Origin: Elainella sp. Prado103
GTDB taxonomy: Bacteria > Cyanobacteriota > Cyanobacteriia > Elainellales > Elainellaceae
Direction of reading: 5' to 3'
DNA: 64,000 nt
NCBI GenBank assembly: GCA_025454395.1
Contig: JALOOM010000022.1
Coordinates: 20,569-84,568 of the forward strand
Made by a program: the position numbers and the translations under genes. Shown here one piece after another: positions 45,950-55,133 of this stretch; position 1 is the first letter of the stretch; each line of letters opens with the position of its first letter. Under the pieces are notes generated by a model that saw nothing but the letters and a program-made list of their open reading frames with translations, ran no database searches and was not told the DNA's origin.

Positions 45950-47179
45950 TTGAATCTCTACACGCTTTGGCTGTTGGCAGCTCCCCCGATCGTGGGTGGG
46001 ATTATTGGCTACTTCACGAATGACATCGCGATCAAAATGCTGTTTCGTCCCTATCGGGCCTACTATCTGGCAGGGCGACGCATTCCGTTTACACCCGGTC
46101 TGATTCCGAGCAACCAGGAACGGCTGGCCAAGCGGATTTCGGATGCAATTATGGGATCGCTACTCACCCCAGATGAACTACAAAATCTGGCACGTAAGCT
46201 CCTAGAGACCGATCGGGTGCAGGGGGCAATTCACTGGTTACTGAAGCTGGTATTAGAGCAAATCCAGAGTCGCAACCAGGATAAAACCATCAAAATTTTG
46301 GCTAACATCCTGCAAGATATGGTGGGACAAGCGTTCCCAAGGCTTCTGAAGGTGATGGCCCGCCGAGAAGATTTTTTAGAGCAACAGCTCAACCAAATCT
46401 TTGAGCAGGTGATTTTGGAACTGCGCCTGAATGAAGCCCAAGCGGGGCAACTGGCAGACTGGTTATTAGAGGTGGTTTTGCCGCCAGATGTGGTGCGTCA
46501 ACTGATCGTCGATTTTTTAACCGATCGCAATATTCGCGTCATTGACGAAAGCTTTCGGGAGAAAACTACGGGTACCTATTGGGTGGTTGCCAATCTGTTT
46601 GGAGTTCGCAACGCCCTGTCTCGCCTGCGCACCTACTGCTTGGACGAGCGGGAAGCTAGTAACGCCCGGATCATGGAGCTGATTGAGGCACTCGGTATCC
46701 ACGATCGATTACGCGAACTGCTGCAAAATATTTCCCTGCAAAATTTACCCGTTTCCACCGTGCGCCAACTGCGGAAAACCATGCGAGATAGCGTCCGCTC
46801 CTACGTTCAGGATAAGGGAACGGATGTGATTAAAGGGCTCAGTGCCTCGATCGATTGGGAGCATGTAGCCGGGCTATTGCTGAATCGTCTGCGTAACTCT
46901 GACGTCGTTAACCAATCGCTAGAGCCGGTTAGCCGTGAATTTGCCATCGTATTGGAACGCTACCTGGAAAAAGATTTGGAGCTGATCGTGATGCAAGCGA
47001 TTCCCATTCTTAATATCGATCAGGTGATCATCAATCGGGTCAAGGCGACTTCATCCAAAGATTTGGAACTGGCGATCCAGGGCATTGTTAAAAGCGAGTT
47101 GCAAGCGATCGTTAACCTGGGTGGCATTCTGGGCATTGTGATCGGTTTACTGCAATCCCTGAGCCTGTTGTTTCGATAA
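45950..47179 (+). CDS. DUF445 membrane protein
   Basis: 409 residues from TTG 45950; the conserved N-terminus begins right there, so this start is accepted despite no visible ribosome site. The family hallmarks are [17 protein letters not shown] and [21 protein letters not shown]. There is one membrane helix at the start and another at the very end ([17 protein letters not shown]), with a long helical middle. The function of DUF445 is unknown. Confidence 0.88.
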   Translation: MNLYTLWLLAAPPIVGGIIGYFTNDIAIKMLFRPYRAYYLAGRRIPFTPGLIPSNQERLAKRISDAIMGSLLTPDELQNLARKLLETDRVQGAIHWLLKLVLEQIQSRNQDKTIKILANILQDMVGQAFPRLLKVMARREDFLEQQLNQIFEQVILELRLNEAQAGQLADWLLEVVLPPDVVRQLIVDFLTDRNIRVIDESFREKTTGTYWVVANLFGVRNALSRLRTYCLDEREASNARIMELIEALGIHDRLRELLQNISLQNLPVSTVRQLRKTMRDSVRSYVQDKGTDVIKGLSASIDWEHVAGLLLNRLRNSDVVNQSLEPVSREFAIVLERYLEKDLELIVMQAIPILNIDQVIINRVKATSSKDLELAIQGIVKSELQAIVNLGGILGIVIGLLQSLSLLFR

Positions 47180-47341
47180 GGCTGCTATTCAAAAATACGA
47201 AAATACAACCCTTTGATAAGGCCAAGTTTCGGTAAGGCTGAAAGCAAAAATCGATCGCATCTGATTCGATACGATCGATCGCAACGTTGAACTAGCTTAG
47301 TGTGAACCTCAGTGTGCATCTCAGTGTGACTCAGTGTGAAC

Positions 47342-47375
47342 CAGACTGAAGTGCCTGTCAGACTGAAGTGCCTGT
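47342..47375. repeat. Direct repeat, two units of 17 bp
   Basis: CAGACTGAAGTGCCTGT occurs twice in tandem, just after a loose run of CTCAGTGTGA-like words. Confidence 0.8.
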
Positions 47376-47456
47376 CAGACTAAAGGGTCTAAAGGATGAA
47401 CCAGGCTGAGCCTGAAATCAGCTTCGGGATCCCTAATTGAGAATTCCCGAGAATCC

Positions 47457-47570
47457 CTATTTCGAGATGAAATCTTTGCCTTGGCTCAGGGCAGCCTGTC
47501 CGATATTCTTGGCAACCCAACCCAGTGCCAGTGCCAACGGAAGCAGAACAATCAAAAGACGCCAATCCAT
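47457..47570 (-). CDS. psbY: Photosystem II protein Y
   Basis: A 37-residue frame starts at ATG 47570, preceded by GGAGG eight bases upstream, and ends with TAG at 47457-47459. The peptide opens MDWRLLIVLLPLALALG, a single membrane helix after an N-terminal MDWR. It continues WVAKNIGQAALSQ and a short basic tail. Length, helix and the MDWR start fit PsbY, a low-molecular-weight subunit at the edge of photosystem II in the thylakoid membrane. It lies between the DUF445 gene and the carbonic-anhydrase-like gene and is too short for a routine gene scan. Confidence 0.75.
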   Translation of the reverse strand: MDWRLLIVLLPLALALGWVAKNIGQAALSQGKDFISK

Positions 47571-47713
47571 CGGGGAAGCCTCCACTTAAAGATTTATAAA
47601 TATGCTCTCATCTTATGATTTATTGTGGGGTGAACTGATGGTTTTTGACAGCCGTGTTGTTACATTTTTTTACATTTTGGTGAAATTGCGTGAACTTGAT
47701 GGAACTGCCTGAA

Positions 47714-48346
47714 CTAACAGAAGCCGAGATCCGTACCTTTACCAGCATGAGCAAGAGCGAGTTGTTCATATCGCTTGGCATGATCAATTAGGTCGGTCAC
47801 TTCATGCTCAGTGAGGGTTCGGATGACTTTGCCTGGAACCCCCATGACCAGTGATTGCCGAGGAACATCCTTGGTGACTACTGCTCCTGCCCCAATGATG
47901 CTGCCTGCTCCGACCCGCACCCCATTCAAGACGATCGCGCCAATCCCAATCAAGCAGCCCTGTTCAATATGAGCACTATGGATTACGGCCCGATGTCCAA
48001 CCGTGACATAATCTTCCAGAATCGTTGGCTGACCTGGATCGCCATGCAAAATAGCGCCATCCTGGACGTTAGAGTGCGCCCCGATCGCAATAGTTTCCAC
48101 ATCACCACGCAGGATCGAACCATACCAGACACTTGAACCGATCGCCAAACTTACCCGACCTATCACCGTGGCATTATTGGCTACGAAGGCAGCCTGAGCG
48201 CAATCTGGATCCGCCCAAGGCGATCGTGCATTAGATATTACATTAGACATTGCATCAGAGGGCATTACATCAGAGGGCATTGCATCAGGGGACATTGCAT
48301 CAGAGGGCATTACATCAGGGGACATTGCATCAGGGGAGTGAGTCAT
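47714..48346 (-). CDS. Gamma-carbonic-anhydrase-like hexapeptide-repeat protein
   Basis: About 210 residues from ATG 48346. The core from about residue 40 is a left-handed beta helix of hexapeptides. Three His for metal binding are at suitable places (DGAILHGD, TVGHRAVIHSA). It resembles the CcmM N-terminus and YrdA/PaaY-type gamma-CA homologues; whether it hydrates CO2 cannot be told. The first 34 residues are a tandem MPSDA/MSPDA repeat encoded by 15-bp DNA units; ATG 48253 (MSNVISN) just after them could also be the start. Confidence 0.85.
   Translation of the reverse strand: MTHSPDAMSPDVMPSDAMSPDAMPSDVMPSDAMSNVISNARSPWADPDCAQAAFVANNATVIGRVSLAIGSSVWYGSILRGDVETIAIGAHSNVQDGAILHGDPGQPTILEDYVTVGHRAVIHSAHIEQGCLIGIGAIVLNGVRVGAGSIIGAGAVVTKDVPRQSLVMGVPGKVIRTLTEHEVTDLIDHAKRYEQLALAHAGKGTDLGFC
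48242..48333. repeat. In-frame tandem repeat of 15-bp units at a gene start
   Basis: About six units of ATCAGAGGGCATTAC and close variants lie inside the first codons of the carbonic-anhydrase-like gene. Each adds five residues, so copy-number changes would keep the frame. Confidence 0.8.
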
Positions 48347-48638
48347 TGTGACCTGCAAAGTAGAAGAAAACTTGCGAACCAAGCGAACCTGACCGGAGAG
48401 CACGCTGGAGTGTTCGTGCCAGCACGCAAACTCAGGTAACGAAACAATTTCCAGGTCGATCCAGTAGACGAGCGAACAGACTGTCTGACGGGACTTGGGT
48501 TACTTTGATTGTGATTCAGTTGTGATCCGGATGGAATCCATTGTGATCCATCCGTCCAAATGCCTAGGAGCCACAAATTTCTAGGGAGTATAATAGAGAC
48601 CACTAGCGTTGGTTGAGGTCGCCCACTGCCGCAATTTC

Positions 48639-49148
48639 ATGATGAATCCAGCTATACAATATCCAATCTTTGGTCCCGAAATTCAGTGTCCTCACTGCCG
48701 CCAACTGATTCCGGCTCTCACCTTGACCGATACCTACCTTTGTCAGCGGCATGGGGCATTTGAAGCGAACCCAAAGACCAGTGAACTGATTCACCTCCAG
48801 TCTGGGCGGCATTGGCGGCGCTGGAACGACGAATGGTATCGCCAACATACCCATCCGGATGGGATTCGATTTGAAATTCATGAAGCCCTCGATCGGCTCT
48901 ATACACAAGGTTATCGGGCAACCAGGGTGATTATTGCCAATCGCTACAAAGATCTGATCAGCACTTACCTGGAGCGCAGCACGCCTTGGCGGGGGCAACC
49001 CGACGCGGCCCGGCCGCGGTTATATGGCTTACCAGTCGAATTTAGTCCCGATCCAGCGGAAGATCCCTGCTGGGAAGTGATTAATTTTGACCTGGAAAAG
49101 GAACCTGGAGCCCCGGTTCGCTATCCGTACTTTCGCTTATTTGAGTAG
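48639..49148 (+). CDS. Conserved cyanobacterial protein, TIGR02652-like
   Basis: 169 residues from ATG 48639 (or ATG 48642). An N-terminal IQCPHCRQLI and a second Cys in YLCQRHG look like a zinc ribbon. The rest, including EIHEALDRLYTQGYRATRVIIANRY and WEVINFDLEKEPG, matches my memory of the cyanobacterial family TIGR02652, whose function is unknown. The VOC gene begins 20 bp after its stop. Confidence 0.75.
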   Translation: MMNPAIQYPIFGPEIQCPHCRQLIPALTLTDTYLCQRHGAFEANPKTSELIHLQSGRHWRRWNDEWYRQHTHPDGIRFEIHEALDRLYTQGYRATRVIIANRYKDLISTYLERSTPWRGQPDAARPRLYGLPVEFSPDPAEDPCWEVINFDLEKEPGAPVRYPYFRLFE

Positions 49149-49168
49149 AGGTGAAGACGGATTGCACC

Positions 49169-49612
49169 ATGCATCACGCTTCAATTCGCACTGCCAACAT
49201 TCATCGCGCCATTGCTTTCTATGAACTGCTTGGCTTTCAGGTCTATGAGCGCTTCACCGCAGGAATTACCCTAGCCTGTTGGATGGAAGGACTCAACGGT
49301 CGCATTGAGCTTTTGCAGGTGCCTGAGCCCCGTCCAACCGCCGATGCGTTCACCGATGAGCACTATACCGGCTATTACCATCTGTCGTTTGATCTGACGG
49401 ATTGTACAGCGGATCTACTCGGTTGGCTGGAGCAATTGCAAGCTCGATTTGCCCAGGCTGCTACCACCGGGCAAGTGGATCCACTGAAAGTGTTGTTGGC
49501 ACCCAAGCAGCAAATCATCGGACAGAAGGTATATGAAGTTGCCTTTATTGCCGATGCAGACGGCTTACCTCTGGAGTTTCTGCGGATGATGGCAACCCTG
49601 AAGAATCATTAA
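49169..49612 (+). CDS. VOC (glyoxalase/bleomycin-resistance) superfamily protein
   Basis: 147 residues from ATG 49169; GTG 49151 is an alternative. The paired beta-alpha-beta fold is recognisable: HHASIRTANIHRAIAFYELLGFQVY at the start, HLSFDLTD, and VAFIADADGLPLEFL with a late Glu ligand. The superfamily binds a metal and includes glyoxalases and dioxygenases; the actual reaction is unknown. It is probably co-transcribed with the TIGR02652-like gene. Confidence 0.85.
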   Translation: MHHASIRTANIHRAIAFYELLGFQVYERFTAGITLACWMEGLNGRIELLQVPEPRPTADAFTDEHYTGYYHLSFDLTDCTADLLGWLEQLQARFAQAATTGQVDPLKVLLAPKQQIIGQKVYEVAFIADADGLPLEFLRMMATLKNH

Positions 49613-49765
49613 AATTAGAAAGACAATCTATGACCTTACCAAAAAATCAAGTTAGCTTAGCGAGATAAGCCAAATCTTCAAATTCTGATAGTCCTCCAGT
49701 TCATTTGTTGTTTCATTTTCAGTCCCCCAATCCGTCAAATCATTGACGAAACGAGTTTAAATATT

Positions 49766-49966
49766 ATGGAATCCAGCAGTCGAGCGAGCAGCTCCGTCGA
49801 ACGAACGTCCTATAAATTAGCAAACTTGAAACTGGCAAACTTTGTAGGTACTGTGATTGCGTTGCTCACCCTGACCGTCCCCCTGTTTGCGATCGCGCAT
49901 TTTTCGTCGGTCGAGTCTCCTGAATTGCGAACAGCTCCCCCATTGATTCCTGATGTCAAAAAATAA
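49766..49966 (+). CDS. Small single-helix membrane protein (hypothetical)
   Basis: 66 residues from ATG 49766. After a polar start, one membrane helix (VGTVIALLTLTVPLFAIAHF) is followed by a Pro-rich outside tail ending PDVKK. No ribosome site is evident. The clean hydrophobic block and good codons favour a real gene, but I cannot name a family. Confidence 0.5.
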   Translation: MESSSRASSSVERTSYKLANLKLANFVGTVIALLTLTVPLFAIAHFSSVESPELRTAPPLIPDVKK

Positions 49967-50083
49967 TGTCAAATAGGGGGTGACCTGGTCAAGCTTGGGG
50001 GTGATCGCAGTCAAGTGGGGCGATCGAGCTTTATCGAGCCATAAAGATTGCGGTAACTTTCTGTAACAGTCACCCACTTCCCC

Positions 50084-50089
50084 TACAAT
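50084..50089 (+). promoter_or_regulatory. Possible -10 box upstream of ppa
   Basis: TACAAT stands about 93 bases before the ppa start. The matching -35 region is poor, so only the -10 is proposed. Confidence 0.3.
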
Positions 50090-50181
50090 GCTATTCGGGA
50101 TCAGTTTTTGTTGTGAGCCTCGTTCTTGAGAACAAATTGGGCTGACTGTACCCTTGTCCTGACTAGATTTGGAGAAACGCT

Positions 50182-50694
50182 GTGGACTTGTCGCGGATTC
50201 CCCCCCAGCCCAAACCCGGGTTGATTAATGTCCTGATTGAAATTCCTGCAGGCAGCAAGAATAAATACGAGTTTGATAAAGACCTGCAAGCCTTTGCCCT
50301 CGATCGGGTGCTGTCTGCCTCGGTGCAATATCCCTACGATTATGGATTTGTGCCCAACACTTTAGCTGATGATGGTGACCCGCTAGATGGCATGGTGATC
50401 ATGGATCAACCCACCTTTCCAGGCTGTGTGATCGCAGCTCGTCCGATCGGCATGTTGGAAATGGTGGATGGGGGCGATCGAGATGAGAAAATTCTCTGCG
50501 TGCCCGATAAGGATCCGCGCTACGCTGAAGTCAAATCGCTGAAGGATATTGCTCCCCATCGGCTGGAAGAAATTGCTGAATTCTTCAGAACCTATAAAAA
50601 TCTGGAGAAGAAAGTCACCGAGATTTTGGGCTGGAAAGATGTCGATCAGGTGATGCCGCTCGTAGAAACTTGCATTAAAGCGGCGAATCCATAG
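50182..50694 (+). CDS. ppa: Inorganic pyrophosphatase (family I)
   Basis: 170 residues from GTG 50182, with GGAGA upstream. The family I signature is [11 protein letters not shown], and [11 protein letters not shown] plus the KDPRY region carry other active-site residues. It hydrolyses pyrophosphate to two phosphates in the cytoplasm with Mg2+. A clear terminator follows about 70 bp after the stop. Confidence 0.96.
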   Translation: MDLSRIPPQPKPGLINVLIEIPAGSKNKYEFDKDLQAFALDRVLSASVQYPYDYGFVPNTLADDGDPLDGMVIMDQPTFPGCVIAARPIGMLEMVDGGDRDEKILCVPDKDPRYAEVKSLKDIAPHRLEEIAEFFRTYKNLEKKVTEILGWKDVDQVMPLVETCIKAANP

Positions 50695-50761
50695 TCCCAT
50701 TCACAAGGTTCATTCACGCCAGGTGGGCCCTGATGGGCAAAAATGGCATCTGGTTTTTCGA

Positions 50762-50788
50762 GGTGGCTACCCAGGTAGTCGCCTTTTT
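50762..50788 (+). terminator. Rho-independent terminator of ppa
   Basis: GGTGGCTAC (50762-50770) pairs with GTAGTCGCC (50775-50783), with two G-U pairs and the loop CCAG. Five T follow at 50784-50788. Confidence 0.85.
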
Positions 50789-50803
50789 GGCTTTTGGTCG
50801 CCA

Positions 50804-51187
50804 TTAGCTTTTGAAGATGCCAAAAATCTTTTGGCAAATTTGCAGGCTGATCACAAAAATGGGAAATCCAATCCCCAGCAGACCCAACCAGCTAATCACC
50901 GAAGTTGCCAAGGATTTCAAGATTTTCCTCCTAGCAAAAAATTCCTGATTACTCAGCACAGCCTGGAGCTGAGCACTGCCTGCGGTAAGAATCGCCCCAC
51001 CGATCCCAACCAGCAAGCTGAACCAGAACCAAAGCTGTAGCTCTTGCCAAGCTGCCGTTAACCCCAGCAAGGGCAAGATGCCGAAACCAACGACTTCTAG
51101 GGCTAGCCAGATCCCTAAGCAAGTGAAAAAGTCTTTGCGAGCAAGGTCATTCATGATCGATCGAAGCATAAGCCGGATGCGAGCCAT
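50804..51187 (-). CDS. Small membrane protein, unknown function
   Basis: Up to 127 residues; ATG 51154 (MNDLARKDF) would shorten it by 11. Three hydrophobic helices are visible at about residues 24-45, 50-70 and 95-115, with a basic loop (ARRKILK) between the second and third. I recognise no family. The stop faces the ppa terminator, so the two genes converge. Confidence 0.65.
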   Translation of the reverse strand: MARIRLMLRSIMNDLARKDFFTCLGIWLALEVVGFGILPLLGLTAAWQELQLWFWFSLLVGIGGAILTAGSAQLQAVLSNQEFFARRKILKSLATSVISWLGLLGIGFPIFVISLQICQKIFGIFKS

Positions 51188-51229
51188 CGTAAATCGGTAA
51201 ATTCAGCCAGTCAATCAATCGGTGATTGC

Positions 51230-51284
51230 ACTAACTAAATTGGACTAACTAAATTGGACTAACTAAATTGGACTAACTAAATGG
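51230..51284. repeat. Tandem repeat, four units of 14 bp
   Basis: ACTAACTAAATTGG is repeated four times, the last one base shorter, upstream of the membrane-protein gene. Confidence 0.9.
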
Positions 51285-51336
51285 TACTGATTGAATTGTA
51301 TCGATTGAATGGTACTGATTGAATTGTATCGATTGG
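51283..51336. repeat. Direct repeat, two units of 28 bp
   Basis: A 28-bp unit beginning GGTACTGATTGAATTG occurs twice in tandem (51283-51310 and 51311-51336), directly next to the 14-bp array. Confidence 0.85.
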
Positions 51337-51743
51337 CATTCCATCTATTGACCCATGAAGCGTTAAGTTCAGTCACAATTCTCGATCGATCGAGCCATCA
51401 ATTTTGATATGTACTTTTTTGATATGTACTTTTGTCTATCTCCAAAATGGTTAAGGATTGAAATCGCCGCCACAATGGTTTGGGAATAGACTGGGACTGG
51501 ATAGAATCTGAATTTCATTGCTAAGTATGAATGAGATTAAACCATTTGCAATGCAATCCAACCAGTTCAAAAATTTCGCAATTGAAAGTTAATTCAACTT
51601 CACCCAAGCCGCCAGTTAGGTTAACTTTGATGACTCAAATGCCATGGCACCGAGGGGATTCTGTTAGCCTGCAAACAGTGAGGATGATGACCGACTGAGT
51701 TGTCCTCAGGAAGTTGATTTGGTCATCCTCTCCGTCCTCTGCT
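51337..51743. other. Intergenic region with an imperfect hairpin
   Basis: No gene is seen in about 400 bp. Near 51680-51735, GAGGATGATGACC and GGTCATCCTC can pair with a three-base bulge, enclosing a smaller stem with CTCAGG. It might be a structured leader of the next gene. A 17-bp direct repeat containing TTTGATATGTAC occurs near 51401-51430. Confidence 0.35.
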
Positions 51744-51788
51744 CGAACAGTTTTGAATCGAACAGTTTTGAATCGGACAGTTTTGAAG
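51744..51788. repeat. Tandem repeat, three units of 15 bp
   Basis: CGAACAGTTTTGAAT is repeated three times, with small changes in the last unit, ending about 30 bp before the next gene. Confidence 0.85.
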
Positions 51789-51816
51789 ACAGACGTTGAA
51801 AATAGACCCAGATGAC

Positions 51817-52134
51817 ATGATGAATCATTACTGCCGGGGCTGGATTGAAGAATGGTGTCACGAAAATGGCTGGACTGAGCTATTTTTGCAGAGACGTAAT
51901 GAGTTTTGGGCTTTTCCGCCCAATGCCGTTATGCCGTTGCCAATTCCGACTCAGGTGTTGCGAAAAATTAAAGCTGAGAAAGGGCTGAGCGGGGATGAAA
52001 AAGTTTGGTGCTCAGCCGCTGCGATCGTGGCGATGGTGGCCAGTCTGTTTAGCTATTTTGCCCAGTCTCCCATGCCCTTAGTCACTGCGTTTGCCTTTTG
52101 TGCGATCGTGGTGGCAAACCTGGAAGTCGAGTAG
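51817..52134 (+). CDS. Small conserved-looking membrane protein, unknown function
   Basis: 105 residues from ATG 51817; TTG 51796 would add seven. The first half is soluble and Trp-rich (RGWIEEWCHENGWTELF). It is followed by a Pro-rich patch and one or two membrane stretches (AAAIVAMVASLFSYFAQ, VTAFAFCAIVVANLEVE). I recognise no family. It stands alone. Confidence 0.6.
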   Translation: MMNHYCRGWIEEWCHENGWTELFLQRRNEFWAFPPNAVMPLPIPTQVLRKIKAEKGLSGDEKVWCSAAAIVAMVASLFSYFAQSPMPLVTAFAFCAIVVANLEVE

Positions 52135-52233
52135 AAGTTGAGTACTGGTATCCGTAGGACAGAGCCCAAACCGGCTGAACAGTGAAGTCCAGGCTGCAAC
52201 ATCCAGGTTGGCAACGGGACAGGGATTTCTCTA

Positions 52234-52286
52234 GGTTGTGGCTAAAAGGTTGTGGCTAAAAGGTCGTGGCTAAAAGGTCGTGGCTA
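52234..52286. repeat. Tandem repeat, four units of 14 bp
   Basis: GGTTGTGGCTAAAA and the variant GGTCGTGGCTAAAA are repeated, running just into the stop codon of the minus-strand solute-binding gene. Confidence 0.9.
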
Positions 52287-53078
52287 GAGCAGAACCGTTT
52301 CAGCTAGGGGGATCATAGCCCGGACGGGATCATAATCGGCATCTGTGACTCTGACAAAGTGATCTATCAACCCAGTCATCAAGATGGCTTGTCCTATCGG
52401 ATCGGTATGCATGGTCAGAAAAGCTGATCGCAGTTGCTGTTTCAGGTCAGCAGGCACTTGTTGAGCAATGATCCAGGGAGGAATCGGACTGGAGCCAAAG
52501 GTGTCGATGATTCTGATTTGTGCTGCCAGGCCTGGCTGTTGCTGAAGTTCTAACTCCAAGACCGTGCTATCAATAGCAGAGGCATCAATTTCACCATTGA
52601 GGATCATTTGCAGCGAAACCTGATGGGCTCCTGATTCGATCGCCTCCCCAAAATAGCTGGATGGCAGACCACGTTGGGCTAGCGTGTAGCGTGTCACATA
52701 GTAGCCCGATTGCGATCGGGGTTCATTGTAGGCCCAACGTCTGCCTCGCAAATCTGCCAGAGCCTGAAAGGAACTATCTCGCCGCACCACCACATCCGAG
52801 AAATAAACCGGCTGGTTTTGGTAGCGCTCCCCTTGCATGACTGGTGCGACCAACAGTTCGATCGGGTAATGCTGATCCGCTTTCCAGACATAGGGCAAGC
52901 CGCAAATCCAGCCTACCTGAATTTCGCCAGTATCTAATAACTTCTCCCGCTGCTGCCAGGGAATATCCGCAATAAACTCAGTGGTGATGCCCAATCGATC
53001 GCCCAAATAGGTTGAGATCTGTCGGCAAACAATATCGGCATTGGCTGCCATGCAAGAGGTAAATTTGATCGATTTCAT
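52284..53078 (-). CDS. PhnD/SsuA-like solute-binding protein without signal peptide
   Basis: About 264 residues from ATG 53078 (MKSIKFTS); ATG 53108 would add ten polar residues. The fold is a type 2 periplasmic-binding protein of the phosphite/phosphonate kind: GEIQVGWICGLPYVW, YFSDVVVRRDSSFQALADLRGRRWAYNEP, GAHQVSLQMILNGEIDASAIDS. No signal peptide or lipobox is present and no permease or ATPase gene is nearby. It may act in the cytoplasm as a sensor or carrier. Confidence 0.82.
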   Translation of the reverse strand: MKSIKFTSCMAANADIVCRQISTYLGDRLGITTEFIADIPWQQREKLLDTGEIQVGWICGLPYVWKADQHYPIELLVAPVMQGERYQNQPVYFSDVVVRRDSSFQALADLRGRRWAYNEPRSQSGYYVTRYTLAQRGLPSSYFGEAIESGAHQVSLQMILNGEIDASAIDSTVLELELQQQPGLAAQIRIIDTFGSSPIPPWIIAQQVPADLKQQLRSAFLTMHTDPIGQAILMTGLIDHFVRVTDADYDPVRAMIPLAETVLL

Positions 53079-53169
53079 GAACGATTTCATGGACAATTTG
53101 ATGGACAATCGAATTTATAGATCATCAAATCGATGGAAAGTCGTCTGTCCATTGATATTAGAATAGCCT

Positions 53170-53514
53170 ATGCTGCAACCTCAATCTCTGATTTTTCACA
53201 TTGCCGATCGAGCAGACTGGCAGAACCAACAACAGACTCAGTCCTATCGTCATCCCTCTTTAGATGCTGAAGGGTTTATTCACTGTTCTACCGCTCAACA
53301 AGTCGCTTGGGTGGCAAATTCATTTTTTCCGGGACAGTCTGGATTGGTGTTGCTCTGGATCGATCGCGATCGACTCCAATCTCCTTTGCAGTTTGATGCG
53401 GTAGAAGGGATCGGCCGTTTTCCTCATATTTATGGCGAGATCAATCGTGATGCTGTTGTTCAGGTGACGGAGTTTGAGCCTGATTTGGATGGAAAGTTTA
53501 TATTCACTGATTGA
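53170..53514 (+). CDS. DUF952 protein
   Basis: 114 residues from ATG 53170. The DUF952 pattern is clear: LIFHIADRADWQ, GFIHCSTAQQV, VLLWIDRDRL and FPHIYGEINRDAV. The family is small, soluble and of unknown function. Its stop lies 71 bp before the start of the next gene on the same strand. Confidence 0.88.
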   Translation: MLQPQSLIFHIADRADWQNQQQTQSYRHPSLDAEGFIHCSTAQQVAWVANSFFPGQSGLVLLWIDRDRLQSPLQFDAVEGIGRFPHIYGEINRDAVVQVTEFEPDLDGKFIFTD

Positions 53515-53585
53515 TCATCCAGGTGATCCCACCATCCAAGTGGCTCCATCCAGGTAACCGCTGGTATTTCAATAGGTTAACTTCA

Positions 53586-54956
53586 ATGCTTTCGGTGTTG
53601 CGATCGACTCTAATTTCTGGCCTATCTCTTAGCCTATCTCTCAGGTTTCTACTCCTCAGTGTTTGCCTGAGCCTCAGCCTGCTCACCGGATGTCACCGTA
53701 CTGTTGCAAATCCGACGGAGCCGATCGTCCATCTCACGTTCTGGCATGGGGTGAACCCGCCTGCGAATCGTGAGATTCTGCAAAGGTTAGTCGATCGATT
53801 CAATACGAGCCATCCTAAGATTCAGGTCGAATCCCTTTACGTTGGACAGGGCGATCAGCAAATTCCGAAAATTCTGGCAGCGGTTGTGGGCAATGTGCCA
53901 CCCCATCTCCTCTGGTATGCGCCAATGTTGACCGGCCAGTTGGTGGAGCTAGATGCAATCCTGCCCTTAGAAGATTGGTTAGACTCGTTACCTATCCCAG
54001 CCCCGATCGATCCGGCTTTGTGGGAGTCTATGAGTTTAGAACAGCACCTCTGGTCTGTTCCTTTCAGCGTCAACAATGTGGGGGTATTCTACCGACCGAG
54101 CTTGTTTGCCGCCGCCGGGATTACCAAGATCCCCCAAACCTGGGCAGAATTCCGCCAAGTCGCTCGCCAACTCACTGATGCTGCTCAAGGTCAATCGGGT
54201 TTGTTATTACCCCTGGGTAAGGGTGAATGGACAGTATTTATGTGGCTTCCATTTATGTGGAGTGCAGGTGGAGAGTTAACTGAAGTAAATGCTGAGGGTA
54301 TGGATCAGATCACATTAAATAACCCAGGTGCGATCACAGCATTACAATTTTGGCGGAATCTAATTGAGGATGGATCGGCTATCTTATCTGCTCCGGAGCG
54401 GGGGTACGAACTCGACCAGTTTCTGGCGGGCAAGGCAGCCATGCAGTTGACCGGGCCTTGGACTTTGGGCCAACTTCAGCCAACTGGAGTTGATTTTGCC
54501 GTGATGCCAATTCCCCAAGCGGTTCGTCCGGCAACCAGTATCGGGGGCGAAAATCTGTTTATCTTCAAATCAACTCCAGCAGCAGAAGCCGCAGCTAAAC
54601 TATTTGCTGAGTATATATTAAGTGAAGCATTTCAGACGGAATGGGCGATCGCAACAGGATATCTACCTGTGAATTTGGATGCTAGAGCTAGCCAAACCTA
54701 CCAGACCTTCGTGGCTCAACAGCCCGCTATCCAGGTGTTTCTTCAACAAGCAGCTTTTGGTCGATCGCGCCCCATTTTTCCGGGCTACAATCGGCTGTCG
54801 GATGCATTAGGTCGGGCGATCGAGGCAGTTTTGTTAGGTTCTCAGACACCAGAGTTTGCCCTTCAACAAGCCCAAACTCGGCTAGAACTCCAGCTTTCAT
54901 CACGCCGGTCTTCTCTTCAGAGCCGCTTAAGCAGGACGGTTAAGGATCAACGCTAA
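53586..54956 (+). CDS. Sugar-type ABC solute-binding lipoprotein (family 1)
   Basis: 456 residues from ATG 53586; the longer frame from 53511 overlaps the DUF952 gene. The signal peptide contains a repeated SLSLSLR stretch and ends in the lipobox LLTGC. The mature protein has VHLTFWHGVNP, FAAAGITKIPQTWAEF, and GKAAMQLTGPWTLGQL, usual for MalE-type binding proteins of carbohydrate ABC importers. No permease genes are beside it, so it may use a distant transporter. Confidence 0.9.
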   Translation: MLSVLRSTLISGLSLSLSLRFLLLSVCLSLSLLTGCHRTVANPTEPIVHLTFWHGVNPPANREILQRLVDRFNTSHPKIQVESLYVGQGDQQIPKILAAVVGNVPPHLLWYAPMLTGQLVELDAILPLEDWLDSLPIPAPIDPALWESMSLEQHLWSVPFSVNNVGVFYRPSLFAAAGITKIPQTWAEFRQVARQLTDAAQGQSGLLLPLGKGEWTVFMWLPFMWSAGGELTEVNAEGMDQITLNNPGAITALQFWRNLIEDGSAILSAPERGYELDQFLAGKAAMQLTGPWTLGQLQPTGVDFAVMPIPQAVRPATSIGGENLFIFKSTPAAEAAAKLFAEYILSEAFQTEWAIATGYLPVNLDARASQTYQTFVAQQPAIQVFLQQAAFGRSRPIFPGYNRLSDALGRAIEAVLLGSQTPEFALQQAQTRLELQLSSRRSSLQSRLSRTVKDQR

Positions 54957-55040
54957 ACGATCACCGGGGCAGGGTAGGGCCTGGATGATTCAGTGTTGGA
55001 TCGCAATCATTAAGATCAGAGTATCTCGTCGAATCAAAAT

Positions 55041-55111
55041 CCAGCCAATCTGTCCAGCCAATCTGTCCAGTCAAACAATCAAAGTCAAACAATCAAAGTG
55101 AAACAATCAAA
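55041..55111. repeat. Tandem arrays: two 13-bp and three 14-bp units
   Basis: CCAGCCAATCTGT occurs twice (55041-55066), followed by GTCAAACAATCAAA three times (55070-55111, last with one change), immediately before the ribosome site of the methyltransferase-like gene. Confidence 0.85.
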
Positions 55112-55133
55112 ACAATCAAGGGAGGTGAAACCC

